A stretch of 7,664 nucleotides of DNA from Candidatus Hydrogenedentota bacterium (GCA_003552765.1 PUOI01000567.1:1-7664), one strand, 5' to 3'; shown: positions 1 to 7,361, counted from the stretch's first letter. Numbers and translations: made by a program. The notes: a model not told the origin generated them from the letters alone.

Positions 1-943
1 AGAGGAGGTGTTTGGGGAGGCCCTCTTCGTGGGCGGCCTCGGAGAGTTCCGCAAGGTAGCGGTGGACGACCTCGGCAATACCGCTCGGCGTGATTTCGCC
101 GGATGTTTGAATTCCAGCCGTTTTGAGCGCGGCATGCCCCAACGGCGCCAGACCGCCGAAATAGCCCTCTTCATGATCGCGCCCGTGCGTGGGATCGTTG
201 GACGCGTCATCCGGCCACTGTTCGTAGTAGCGGTTGCCATCGGGATAGTGATAGGCGTTCACGCCGATGCTGGTCTCCCAGCCCACGCGGAATCCGCCGA
301 GCAGGTGCTTGTCCTCCTCCGGCAGATCGCGCCACCATTCGGCCGTGGCGGCAGCCATGGGGCGAAGCGCATCAAGGGTGGCCTCGCGCACGGCGGGGCT
401 CATGAGGTTGGGCTCGGGCCGGACGCGGATCTGGTGGCCCCAATCGCGCCAGCCGATTTTGATGGCGCTGTCCGGGTCCCAATCCGTCCATTCCACGTTG
501 TAGCGATTATCCGGATCGTACCCCGGCTTATCGGGATCCCACCAGTTCCAGAGATCCGGCCGATTTCCCCACCAATTCTGGCCATCCACGTTGATTTGAA
601 CGGGGATGCCCGTTTCCTCGGACAGGTCCAAGAGCGCTTCAAGGCTTTCCAGCAACACGTCGACGGGATCTTGTAGGAGGGAAAAACTGAAGCTCAAGCC
701 GATCTCTAGCTCGTCATTCTCCACGCGGTCGATCTTGTTGACGAGATCATCGAAGAGATCGCGGCTGAAACTATCGGGGTCATGCTGAACCCATCGCATT
801 TCAGGATCCGGATCGGTGTAGGCGAGGTGGAAAAAGATGTACCGCGGGCTTGGATACGCTGGCTCGGCATCTGTCCCGCCCGCATTCCAAGCAGCCATGC
901 CAAACGCCAAGACAAGACCCGCGGCCAGCAAGATCCGATTCAT
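1..943 (-). CDS. Secreted TIM-barrel, glycoside-hydrolase-like protein (C-terminus outside window)
   Basis: The frame is open from an ATG at 943 to the window edge (314 codons, no stop), so the gene is 3'-partial. The start is supported by GGAGAAGGA just upstream and by a typical signal peptide: Arg at residue 3, a hydrophobic run at about 4-18, and a small-residue region near 19-27. The mature part looks like an alpha/beta barrel hydrolase. It has alternating hydrophobic strands and helices, and a stretch at about 115-170 very rich in Trp, Asp and Tyr (QINVDGQNWW at 116-125). A conserved-looking segment, VGWETSIGVNAYHY, lies at 220-233, where Glu223 could be a catalytic acid; that is a guess. 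I cannot assign a GH family. The gene starts 27 bases after the Hsp70 stop, so the two are probably cotranscribed. An export role in polysaccharide breakdown is inferred only from the signal peptide, the fold-like pattern and the nearby GH50-like gene. Confidence 0.8.
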   Translation of the reverse strand, partial: MNRILLAAGLVLAFGMAAWNAGGTDAEPAYPSPRYIFFHLAYTDPDPEMRWVQHDPDSFSRDLFDDLVNKIDRVENDELEIGLSFSFSLLQDPVDVLLESLEALLDLSEETGIPVQINVDGQNWWGNRPDLWNWWDPDKPGYDPDNRYNVEWTDWDPDSAIKIGWRDWGHQIRVRPEPNLMSPAVREATLDALRPMAAATAEWWRDLPEEDKHLLGGFRVGWETSIGVNAYHYPDGNRYYEQWPDDASNDPTHGRDHEEGYFGGLAPLGHAALKTAGIQTSGEITPSGIAEVVHRYLAELSEAAHEEGLPKHLL

Positions 944-970
944 TTCCTTCTCCCAAGCTCTTCGCGCGGC

Positions 971-2386
971 TCACATGTACTGCGCCACCACCGCAAGACC
1001 CGAGGCCACGCTCACAAAGGTGTCCCGCTGAAGCAGGCGCTCAGAACCGTAGCGGTCCTCGAGCATCTTGCGCACGGCGGGAATGAGGCTCGTGCCGCCA
1101 GTCGTCAACACCAGGTCGATGTCCTCCGGACGCATTTCGGCGGCTTTTTCGGCTTCTTCAATGGAGTGCCGCATTTCGTCCAGCGTATGCTCGATGATGT
1201 GGGCGAACTCCGGACGCTCCAGTTCGACATGAAGGTCCAGCCCCTCCTCTTCGAGTTCGATGCGAGCCCGTTCCTCGAAGGACAGCGTCTTTTTTGCCTG
1301 CTCGACCTTGCGGGCCAAGGGATAGCCGTAGTTCTTCCGGATGAGCGTGCGCAGTCGCCGGATGGTCTCGGGTTGATCCGAACTCATTTCGGAAGCGATG
1401 AGCCAGTTCATGATCTCTTCGGTGTTCAGCTTGTACAGATTTTGCCAATCCGCCAGCGCCGCATACACGTATTGGGGCATGGGCAGCTTGCTGGGACCAT
1501 ACCGCGACCGGCTGCCAAAGTACGGGAACAGCTTGGCGCGCAGGATCTCCCGGTCGATGGCGTCTCCCGCCACGGGCACGCCCGCCACCCCTAGGATTCG
1601 GCTTTCCGCCAAACGTTCAGCCGCCCCCGCGGCCCCGCCGAACTCCATCACGCACACATCGCAGGTGCCGCCGCCGATGTCCACGACCATGAGCCGTTGC
1701 CGGCGATCCATGGCGATGGCGTATTCCACACAGGCGGCCACGGGCTCGTAGAAGAAGACCACGTTCTTGAAACCGGCGAGTTCGGCCGCCGTCTCCAGAC
1801 GCCGTTCGGCGAGGGCGTCCTCCTCGGGCCGCTCGGAAAAGCGTACGGGACGGCCAAACACCGCCGTCTCCACGTCCGCGCCTGTGTGCGCGTCGATCCG
1901 CTCCTTAATCGCCCGCAACAGAAGCGCCGTAAGCTCTTCAATCTGGTAGTGGCGGCCGAAGACATCGGTGCCCTTGAAGCCCTTGAGGCGCAAGGAACTC
2001 TTAAGCGACTGGAACAGCCGCCCCGGCGAATTCACTTCGACGGTGGCCTTGGCGCGGACCGCCTCCCGCACGGCCGCGGAGGGATCCCCAGGCGGCCGGT
2101 AACCCTCCGACTTGTCGGGCTCTCCGCCGACGTACCCCTCGATGTCGAGGCCGAGGTCCACTTGCTTGAGTTCGACTTCGCGTCCAACGTTCCGGGCGAT
2201 GTAGGTGTCCGCTGCTTCCCGGCCCGCCACCGCTTGTCCTTCCGCCGTGATATACAGCAAGGAAGGCAGCGATGTGGGGTTGTCATTGGCGGCATCCAAT
2301 TCAAGCACCCGCACGTCATCGGCCTCCGCGGCCGCCGCGCTCGAATTCGTCGTGCCGAAGTCAATTCCTATGCAAGGTTGCGCCAT
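971..2386 (-). CDS. yegD: YegD-type Hsp70 family ATPase (nucleotide-binding domain only)
   Basis: This 471-residue cytoplasmic protein has the Hsp70/actin ATPase motifs in order: phosphate-1 IGIDFGTTNS at 6-15, connect-1 FYEPVAACVEY at 212-222, phosphate-2 VVDIGGGTCD at 234-243, adenosine LTTGGTSLIPAV at 427-438, and connect-2 near 457-466. DnaK is about 640 residues, whereas this protein ends directly after the ATPase fold. It therefore lacks the beta-sandwich substrate-binding domain and the lid. The length and the segments AVFGRPVRF (175-183) and AGFKNVVFFYEPVAA (204-218) fit the E. coli YegD group (about 450 residues), whose function is poorly defined. The ATG at 2386 directly precedes the first strand of the domain and follows a GGTGGAACAGGA stretch. 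A good sigma-70-like promoter lies about 80 bases upstream. The family call is firm; the client or partner is unknown. Cotranscription with the secreted protein at 1-943 is likely. Confidence 0.92.
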   Translation of the reverse strand: MAQPCIGIDFGTTNSSAAAAEADDVRVLELDAANDNPTSLPSLLYITAEGQAVAGREAADTYIARNVGREVELKQVDLGLDIEGYVGGEPDKSEGYRPPGDPSAAVREAVRAKATVEVNSPGRLFQSLKSSLRLKGFKGTDVFGRHYQIEELTALLLRAIKERIDAHTGADVETAVFGRPVRFSERPEEDALAERRLETAAELAGFKNVVFFYEPVAACVEYAIAMDRRQRLMVVDIGGGTCDVCVMEFGGAAGAAERLAESRILGVAGVPVAGDAIDREILRAKLFPYFGSRSRYGPSKLPMPQYVYAALADWQNLYKLNTEEIMNWLIASEMSSDQPETIRRLRTLIRKNYGYPLARKVEQAKKTLSFEERARIELEEEGLDLHVELERPEFAHIIEHTLDEMRHSIEEAEKAAEMRPEDIDLVLTTGGTSLIPAVRKMLEDRYGSERLLQRDTFVSVASGLAVVAQYM

Positions 2387-2464
2387 GATCCTGTTCCACC
2401 GTTTGCAGCGCCGCGCGTTTGACGGCGAATACCCCAGCGTGTGTCCCGAAAATGTAAATCGCGG

Positions 2465-2493
2465 AGTATATCATGCCCCCCGGCGGTCCGCAA
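2465..2493 (-). promoter_or_regulatory. Predicted sigma-70-like promoter of the Hsp70 unit
   Basis: On the minus strand TTGCGG (2488-2493) is separated by exactly 17 bases from TATACT (2465-2470). The -10 matches the consensus at 5 of 6 positions and the -35 at 4 of 6. It lies in the 132-base gap between the GH50-like stop and the Hsp70 start, and predicts a leader of about 70 bases. The spacer contains GGGGGGCATG. I see no clear terminator between the GH50-like gene and this promoter, so readthrough is possible. Confidence 0.55.
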
Positions 2494-2518
2494 CTCAGTG
2501 AGAGACGGGGAGCCTATC

Positions 2519-4654
2519 CTAGTCGAGAAAGCCCGTCACGTCCGGCGCGCGGTCCGCAGGCGGCTCCTCGCCGGCACGCAATGGATAAAGCGCGCGATGC
2601 ATTTCCTGGGCCGCGTTCACCAGTTCCGGGTGGGGATGGTCCGTGATAGTGACAAAGCCGATGTTATAGTTTTCGCCGTCGTACCAGCGGCCCGTGATCG
2701 GCTGGTCCACGTATTGGAACCAATGCGCGCCCACGAAGGCGGGACACTCGGCCACGCTGCGGAGGTACTGCTGGTAGCTTTCCGCGCGATGCTCCTGATC
2801 CTCGGCAGCCACCAATCCCGTGTGAAACATGCCGCGATCCAGGGCACCGAAATGGTACTCGCCAATCATGAGGGGAGCGTCCAGGGCGTCCTCCCCGCAC
2901 CACCGTTCGCAATCGATTTCCCGCTGGTATAGGTTGAGCGTCACGATATCGGCGATATCCGCGTTGGCTTCCAATACGATGCGGTGCGGCGCGCCCGCGA
3001 ACCGGCATCCCAGATAGAGTTGGTTGGGCGCATGCTCGTCCAGCGCCTCCCGGATCTGCCGGAAATACCGGCGCGCGAAGCGTTCGAGAAACGCGGCGTG
3101 ATCCTCCGTGGCGGCCGAGTTCAACTCCTCCGGCGAACGGAGTTCGTCCCAGTTTGCGGAATCGGTTCCCCATGCCTGGTTAAGGCCATCCAAGTCGCCA
3201 TGACGCGCTTGCAGCTCCTCGACAAATGCTTCCCGTGCGGGCTGATCCGGCGGGCTCTGCAAGACTTCCCTCGGTATGGTGTACTCATGCGGACTTCCCC
3301 AGGCCAGCTCGTTGTCCACGAAGTAGCCGATGCAGCGGGGGTTGTCCCGGTGAGCCTCGGTCCGCTCCGCGATGCGCGCCTCCACGGCTTCGCCATAGGC
3401 GGGATCAAACACGTCCACCATCTTGTCCCAGTAGCCTGTCCCGCCTTCCAAGCGGCGGAAATCGCCCCAGATGTTGATATTCACCGTATAGGGCATGGGA
3501 CTATTCACGTAGATATCGTGATCGGACCAATTGGCGATGGTGTTGAATCCCCAGGCTTCGAGCCGCTCGTAGACGGTATCCCGCCACGGCGTGCGCCAAT
3601 CGTCTCCGTACTTGCGCTGGAGGTTGGCGGCATGGAAGTTGAACGCCCGGCCGCCGCCATCAATGGGCTCCGCCATGCTGTGGGCGCCGCTGTGTTCGGC
3701 GTAAAACGCTGCGAAGGGGCTGTCGTCATCCGGAAGCCAGTCGAACCAGCCGTCCCGGCCCTCGACCCACGTGTTGTCGCCGGTATGCACGCAATTGACG
3801 CCCATGGAGAAAAATAGATGGCCTTCCGGGGTCACGAGATACCAGCGGTCATCGTGTTGGGCCGTGCGAAACCAGCCCGTGCCCTCAAGTTCGGGACCAT
3901 CCGCCCAGCCCCCGTATTCGGCGCGCCCGGGAAACGGACCGGCTTCCGCCAAGGCCCCGGCTTCGGCGTCCCGCGCCTGGATGAACTCGTCTTCCTCCGC
4001 CACCTTGCCGGGCCACTCATCGTGTTTGTATTGGCCGAAACGATCCACAAACGGCAACGGGGCCAGGTCCTCGAAACCGCCTTCGCCCACCAAGCGGACA
4101 TCGCGAAGCTTCAACTCGTATTCGGCGCTAGGCTGTGGCAAGAACACCTGAAACGCGATCACCTCGCTGGGACGGAAATCGGGACTTTGCTGTCCCACGG
4201 GTCCGATTTCAGGAATGCCGCGCATGCCCCAGAAGGGACTCTCCTCCAGACCGTGGAAGTAGGTGGTAAACGTGGTCCATTCGCCCGGCGGCGCTTGCGT
4301 GTTGCCCGTGACGCAAAAGTTCATGCCGTCCGCCCCTTCGTTGTCGATACGCATCGAGACGTCGACGGCTTGCGCTTCTGGATTGTAGATGTCCACGGCG
4401 AGCCCCGTGTAATTGCTCCAGTCCCAGGGACCGTTCTCCGGCGTGAAAAAGACATTGGGCCAGTCCACATGCTCAAAGGCCACGCGCAGGACAGGTTCTC
4501 CGTCCATCTCTTCGGGGTGAGCGGTTACGTTGTTCTCCGTCAGGTTGGCCGGCAGCGCATCCGCCTGTAGCGAAACCGGCGGCGAGGCGATCGCAACGGC
4601 GCACCAGCCGAAGACAAAAAGGAGAGTGGATGCCATCAATAAACAAAGACGCAT
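2519..4654 (-). CDS. Secreted GH50-like (agarase-family) glycoside hydrolase
   Basis: This 711-residue protein has a signal peptide (about 1-24, cleavage near AIA-S). Residues about 28-190 form a beta-rich region resembling the CBM-like domain found in front of the barrel in GH50 agarases. The catalytic (beta/alpha)8 barrel runs from about 255 to 690. Its entry has the family-like pattern GWFRTAQHDDRWYLVTPEGH (260-279), followed by FFSMGVN. The predicted acid/base is Glu449 in YFVDNELAWG (444-453) and the predicted nucleophile is Glu599 in LMIGEYHFGALDRG (595-608). These match the NE and GE-F/Y-HFG motifs known around the two glutamates of GH50 enzymes. Characterised GH50 members are beta-agarases cleaving agarose or neoagaro-oligosaccharides, but distant members may act on other galactans. 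AAAGGA 9 bases before the ATG supports the start. The gene stands alone, 103 bases after holA. Family call fairly sure; substrate inferred. Confidence 0.82.
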   Translation of the reverse strand: MRLCLLMASTLLFVFGWCAVAIASPPVSLQADALPANLTENNVTAHPEEMDGEPVLRVAFEHVDWPNVFFTPENGPWDWSNYTGLAVDIYNPEAQAVDVSMRIDNEGADGMNFCVTGNTQAPPGEWTTFTTYFHGLEESPFWGMRGIPEIGPVGQQSPDFRPSEVIAFQVFLPQPSAEYELKLRDVRLVGEGGFEDLAPLPFVDRFGQYKHDEWPGKVAEEDEFIQARDAEAGALAEAGPFPGRAEYGGWADGPELEGTGWFRTAQHDDRWYLVTPEGHLFFSMGVNCVHTGDNTWVEGRDGWFDWLPDDDSPFAAFYAEHSGAHSMAEPIDGGGRAFNFHAANLQRKYGDDWRTPWRDTVYERLEAWGFNTIANWSDHDIYVNSPMPYTVNINIWGDFRRLEGGTGYWDKMVDVFDPAYGEAVEARIAERTEAHRDNPRCIGYFVDNELAWGSPHEYTIPREVLQSPPDQPAREAFVEELQARHGDLDGLNQAWGTDSANWDELRSPEELNSAATEDHAAFLERFARRYFRQIREALDEHAPNQLYLGCRFAGAPHRIVLEANADIADIVTLNLYQREIDCERWCGEDALDAPLMIGEYHFGALDRGMFHTGLVAAEDQEHRAESYQQYLRSVAECPAFVGAHWFQYVDQPITGRWYDGENYNIGFVTITDHPHPELVNAAQEMHRALYPLRAGEEPPADRAPDVTGFLD

Positions 4655-4757
4655 TAAACGGAGTCCTTTCTAAGCGAGGTTGGGGAGGTCTTGATCATCG
4701 GATTACGCTACGTTACCCTACCACAAGGTTTGGGGCCGCCCGCGCGTGTTAACAAAC
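4655..4757 (-). promoter_or_regulatory. Intergenic region upstream of the GH50-like gene
   Basis: This gap of 103 bases should hold the control region of the hydrolase. No convincing promoter is visible. The best match, TTGTGG (4721-4726) with TAATCC (4700-4705), has a spacer of only 15 bases. A tandem repeat lies between and over these elements. I see no hairpin with a T-run to end the upstream holA transcript. Confidence 0.3.
4703..4722. repeat. Two 10-base tandem direct repeats upstream of the GH50-like gene
   Basis: On the plus strand TTACGCTACG (4703-4712) is followed at once by TTACCCTACC (4713-4722), identical at 8 of 10 positions. The period is close to one helical turn, as for regulators that bind direct half-sites. 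It lies about 50-70 bases before the hydrolase start. A regulatory role is inferred. Confidence 0.5.
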
Positions 4758-5780
4758 TCAGCGCTGGGCGGCGGAAGGGGATCGGCGGGGGGCGGCAAGT
4801 TTGGCGACGAGGAGTTCGAGGGCGAGTTCGTTGTTGACGCCGGTGGTGCGCAGCATGACCTCGGCCTCCATGCACAGGGCAAAGGCGTCGCGCAGCTTGC
4901 GGGGCCCCAGCTTTTCCGCGAGCGGGCGGACGTTCTTGACCTGAAACTGCGGCAGTTTCGCCGCGCCCTCGCCGCTGGCCACCGTATAGGCGGTCTTCAA
5001 CAGCCAGTTGATGAGGCCCATGATTTCCATCTCGTGCTTGCCTAGTTCAAGCAACTGGCGCAAACAGCGAATGGCCTTTCCCGTTTCCGAGTGCGCGATC
5101 GCGTCGGTCAGCGCCCAGACTTCTTCCTCGGCCACATCGGCGCAGGCCGCTTCGACGTCCGCGGCGCGAATTCGTTCGTTGGAGCCCACGTAATCGCACA
5201 CCACGGTGACGGCGTTCAACACATCGCCCAAACGGAGGCCGGCGCGGGCAATGAGCGCCTTCACGGCCGCCGGTTCAATGGTCTTGCCTTTGTTCTCAAC
5301 TTCCTTGTTTACCCAGAGGCTTACCTCGTGCTCCTTCAGTTCAGCGCACTCAAGAACGAAGGCGTGTTTCTCGCATGTCTTGAAGAACTTCTGGCGGCGG
5401 TCAAGGCTGTTGCAGATCAAGATCAGCCGGGTGTGTTCGCTTGGCGATTGGATGTACCGCAGGAGGTGCTCGGCGGACTTGCCGGTCTCGAACTTCTCCG
5501 CGCTGCTCACCACGATGACGCGCACAGGCGCAAGGAAAGGAAAGGTCTCGGCGGTCTCCACGATCTCCTTCACGTCGCTCTCGTCGCCGTGGAAATGGCT
5601 ATAGGCAAGGTCCTTCAGGGATTCATCCACGAAGCGATCCACCAACTCCTTGGTAATCCGTTGCGCCAGGACCGGCTCGTAGGATGGGTTGCGCGCCCGG
5701 GGGTGTTTGTAGGGGCACAAGACGTAGACTGGGCGGACCGGTTCCGCGTCAATGTTGTTCAGAAATTCGAGACCGTTCAT
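4758..5780 (-). CDS. holA: DNA polymerase III subunit delta (HolA)
   Basis: This 340-residue cytoplasmic protein is the delta subunit of the clamp loader, which opens the beta sliding clamp. It has the usual HolA length and layout. An N-terminal AAA+-like region carries PVYVL at 17-21 and TFPFLAPVRVIVV at 79-91, the counterpart of the family's LPFFxxRRLVVV segment. The strand RLILICNSLDRRQKFFK follows at 118-134, and a helical second domain has LKEHEVSLWV at 148-157 and a basic, mostly helical C-terminal collar after about 220. The usual GEExxL turn after the first strand is replaced by CPYKHPRARNPSYEP (22-36), slightly longer than normal. The ATG lies 3 bases after the lptE stop with only a weak GGTGA ribosome site, so translational coupling is likely. 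lptE-holA adjacency is also known in E. coli, which supports both calls. Confidence 0.9.
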   Translation of the reverse strand: MNGLEFLNNIDAEPVRPVYVLCPYKHPRARNPSYEPVLAQRITKELVDRFVDESLKDLAYSHFHGDESDVKEIVETAETFPFLAPVRVIVVSSAEKFETGKSAEHLLRYIQSPSEHTRLILICNSLDRRQKFFKTCEKHAFVLECAELKEHEVSLWVNKEVENKGKTIEPAAVKALIARAGLRLGDVLNAVTVVCDYVGSNERIRAADVEAACADVAEEEVWALTDAIAHSETGKAIRCLRQLLELGKHEMEIMGLINWLLKTAYTVASGEGAAKLPQFQVKNVRPLAEKLGPRKLRDAFALCMEAEVMLRTTGVNNELALELLVAKLAAPRRSPSAAQR

Positions 5781-5783
5781 GGC

Positions 5784-6347
5784 TCACCAAGGGTCAATGG
5801 TTTGATGGAAGATCCGGGAGGCGAGCACTTCAAGGGCCTCGGAAGCGGCGCGGTTTTCTTCCTCCGTGGCGAAGGATCGCACCGAAGGGAGAAACACTTC
5901 CGCGTTGCCCCGGAGCCGGTCGCTGCGCTGTCCCGTGGCGAGGGTGTAGTAACTGGTTTCGCCCGTGAGCTGTTCATCTTGCCACACGACCTCGCCCGTT
6001 TTCTGATCAATGACGCGGGCGGCGGCGGCGACCACCAGGATGAACTGGCTTATGTTGTCGTCCTCGTCATAGACAAGCCCCCGCAACTGGTAATCCAGGA
6101 TGACCCCTTCCAAGACGAGGTCGGCCCGCCCTTCATCGACCACCCGCAAGCGGCCGTCGTGAAGGAACTTGCGCGTGACCGCATTGGTCAGCGGCGCCTG
6201 GAAATCGTATTCCTGGCTTCGGTTCTGGAACGGCTTCACATGGATGGTCTGGAAATCGGGGTCCAGGGCGCTTCGCGTGGTATAGCCGCACCCCGCCGCC
6301 ACCGCGGCAAGGATGGCCATCATTCCAAGCGTGCGCAGCGGTTTCAT
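5784..6347 (-). CDS. lptE: LptE-like LPS-assembly lipoprotein
   Basis: This 187-residue protein has a lipoprotein signal: basic Lys2 and Arg5, a hydrophobic run, then AAGC with lipidated Cys20, followed by GY as is common in LptE. The mature part matches the LptE pattern: TIHVKPFQNRSQE at 34-46, a PLTNAVTRKF helix at 52-61, RADLVLEGVILDYQLRGLVYD at about 74-94, and TGEVVWQDEQLTGETSYY at 117-134. LptE plugs the LptD barrel in the outer membrane and helps deliver lipopolysaccharide to the surface. The frame is open upstream to an ATG at 6488, but the added 47 residues overlap the upstream gene and would bury the signal peptide. The ATG at 6347, 4 bases after the upstream stop, is therefore preferred. 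A GGGGGG stretch lies 11 bases before it. Function is inferred from family and synteny. Confidence 0.87.
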   Translation of the reverse strand: MKPLRTLGMMAILAAVAAGCGYTTRSALDPDFQTIHVKPFQNRSQEYDFQAPLTNAVTRKFLHDGRLRVVDEGRADLVLEGVILDYQLRGLVYDEDDNISQFILVVAAAARVIDQKTGEVVWQDEQLTGETSYYTLATGQRSDRLRGNAEVFLPSVRSFATEEENRAASEALEVLASRIFHQTIDPW

Positions 6348-6351
6348 TGGG

Positions 6352-7350
6352 CTACAAGCCCCCCAAATGCTCGGCGAACGGCTGATGCTGGTCGCCGTGT
6401 TCGGAGAGCCATTCCCGGGCGGATTCAGCCGCTTCCGTGTCGCCAAACTCGTCCACGAGTATCTCGTAATAGATATGGGCTGAATCAAACTGCCGCCGCT
6501 TCTCGTAGAAACGGGCCGTCTTCAAGCGCTGTTGCGCGATGTTTTCGCGCATCTCCCGCCGCTTTTCCTCCAACTCGTCCACGCGCTCATCGCCGGGATA
6601 GCGTTGCGTGAAGTCCTCAATGGCGTTGATGGTCAGGCGGCTGGGCGACTGGTCATACGCCGGGGGCAGCGTGCTCGCGTAATAGGATTCCACCAACCCG
6701 TGGCTCGCGTCCGGCACCCATTCGGTGCCGCTGTAATCCTCGACGACCCGCCGGTACTCGTAGGCCGCCTCGATATATTCGTCAAGGGCCTGGTGACACC
6801 GCCCGACTTTGTACTGGGCCTCTGCGGCGGCCTCGGTGAAGGGCTGATTATCGATGACCATGTTGTACACTTCGATGGCTTGGCGCAGGGGTTGCGTGCG
6901 GAACCAGGCGAACCGCCGGTCCATCCGGTCCAAGCCTTCTTCGTAGAGCGTATCACCGATATCGTATTGCCGCTGAATGACCTCGTCATGCAAATCGCTC
7001 GCGGGATAATTGGTCACCACCTGCTGAAACTCTTGCGCCGCCCGGTGATACCGGCCCCAGCGGTATAGGATTTCGCCACGCAAGAACTGGTTCTCGTCGG
7101 CGTACTCCGTATCGGCGTAGTATTGCGTGAAGAGGTCGGTCTCCGCCAGCGCCTCACGGTAATCGCCTTCGAGCATGAGCCCGCGAATATGCTCGATCTG
7201 CAACTCGGGCGTCTCACGCGGCAGGTTGCGAAGATTGATGAACTGGCCGATCTGCGGGCTCCACACCCACTGAGCCACGGCCTCCATCTGCAACGAACAC
7301 AGGACCGCCACCACAGCGGCGGCTTTGACGGCTACGAAACGCGTGTTCAC
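6352..7350 (-). CDS. BamD-like TPR protein, secreted or periplasmic
   Basis: With the GTG start at 7350 this is a 332-residue protein with an N-terminal signal peptide (Arg4, Lys9, hydrophobic 10-20, likely cleavage AVA-Q at 26/27). The mature protein begins WVWSP. TPR-like helical pairs follow at about 47-79, 84-116, 122-168, 173-207, 213-252 and 276-306, with the typical YxxAxxxFxxVxxxYP spacing (for example 101-115). The layout resembles BamD/YfiO and related TPR proteins of outer-membrane assembly. Unlike E. coli BamD there is no proper lipobox: Cys18 is preceded by Leu, so soluble export is more likely. The frame is open to an ATG at 7638, but those 96 extra residues read as non-coding and cover hairpins and a promoter. 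GGTGGAGG before 7350 decides the start. The gene leads an operon with lptE and holA. General tetratricopeptide scaffold is the alternative. Confidence 0.8.
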   Translation of the reverse strand: MNTRFVAVKAAAVVAVLCSLQMEAVAQWVWSPQIGQFINLRNLPRETPELQIEHIRGLMLEGDYREALAETDLFTQYYADTEYADENQFLRGEILYRWGRYHRAAQEFQQVVTNYPASDLHDEVIQRQYDIGDTLYEEGLDRMDRRFAWFRTQPLRQAIEVYNMVIDNQPFTEAAAEAQYKVGRCHQALDEYIEAAYEYRRVVEDYSGTEWVPDASHGLVESYYASTLPPAYDQSPSRLTINAIEDFTQRYPGDERVDELEEKRREMRENIAQQRLKTARFYEKRRQFDSAHIYYEILVDEFGDTEAAESAREWLSEHGDQHQPFAEHLGGL

Positions 7351-7361
7351 GGTTTTTACAA

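Noticed and set aside
8..676. 222-codon plus-strand open frame with hydrophobic stretches
   Set aside because: It is antisense to the partial secreted protein, which has a good ribosome site, signal peptide and uninterrupted frame.
782..1594. 270-codon plus-strand open frame
   Set aside because: It lies antisense to the Hsp70 gene and the start of the secreted gene, with no domain-like pattern.
1697..2422. 241-codon plus-strand open frame
   Set aside because: Antisense to the N-terminal half of the Hsp70, whose motifs are unambiguous.
2409..2427. CGCCG/CGGCG inverted repeat in the Hsp70 leader
   Set aside because: A 5-base GC stem with a 9-base loop is common by chance in GC-rich DNA and has no supporting feature.
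2984..4570. Two plus-strand open frames of 277 and 250 codons
   Set aside because: Both are antisense shadows of the GH50-like gene, which carries a signal peptide and both catalytic motifs.
6348..6488. N-terminal extension of the LptE-like frame to an upstream ATG
   Set aside because: It would overlap the upstream gene by over 130 bases and place the lipoprotein signal inside the protein.
5091..6611. 506-codon plus-strand open frame
   Set aside because: It runs antisense across holA, lptE and the end of the BamD-like gene, all of which have clear family motifs. It shows no recognisable domain, and long shadow frames are expected in GC-rich DNA.
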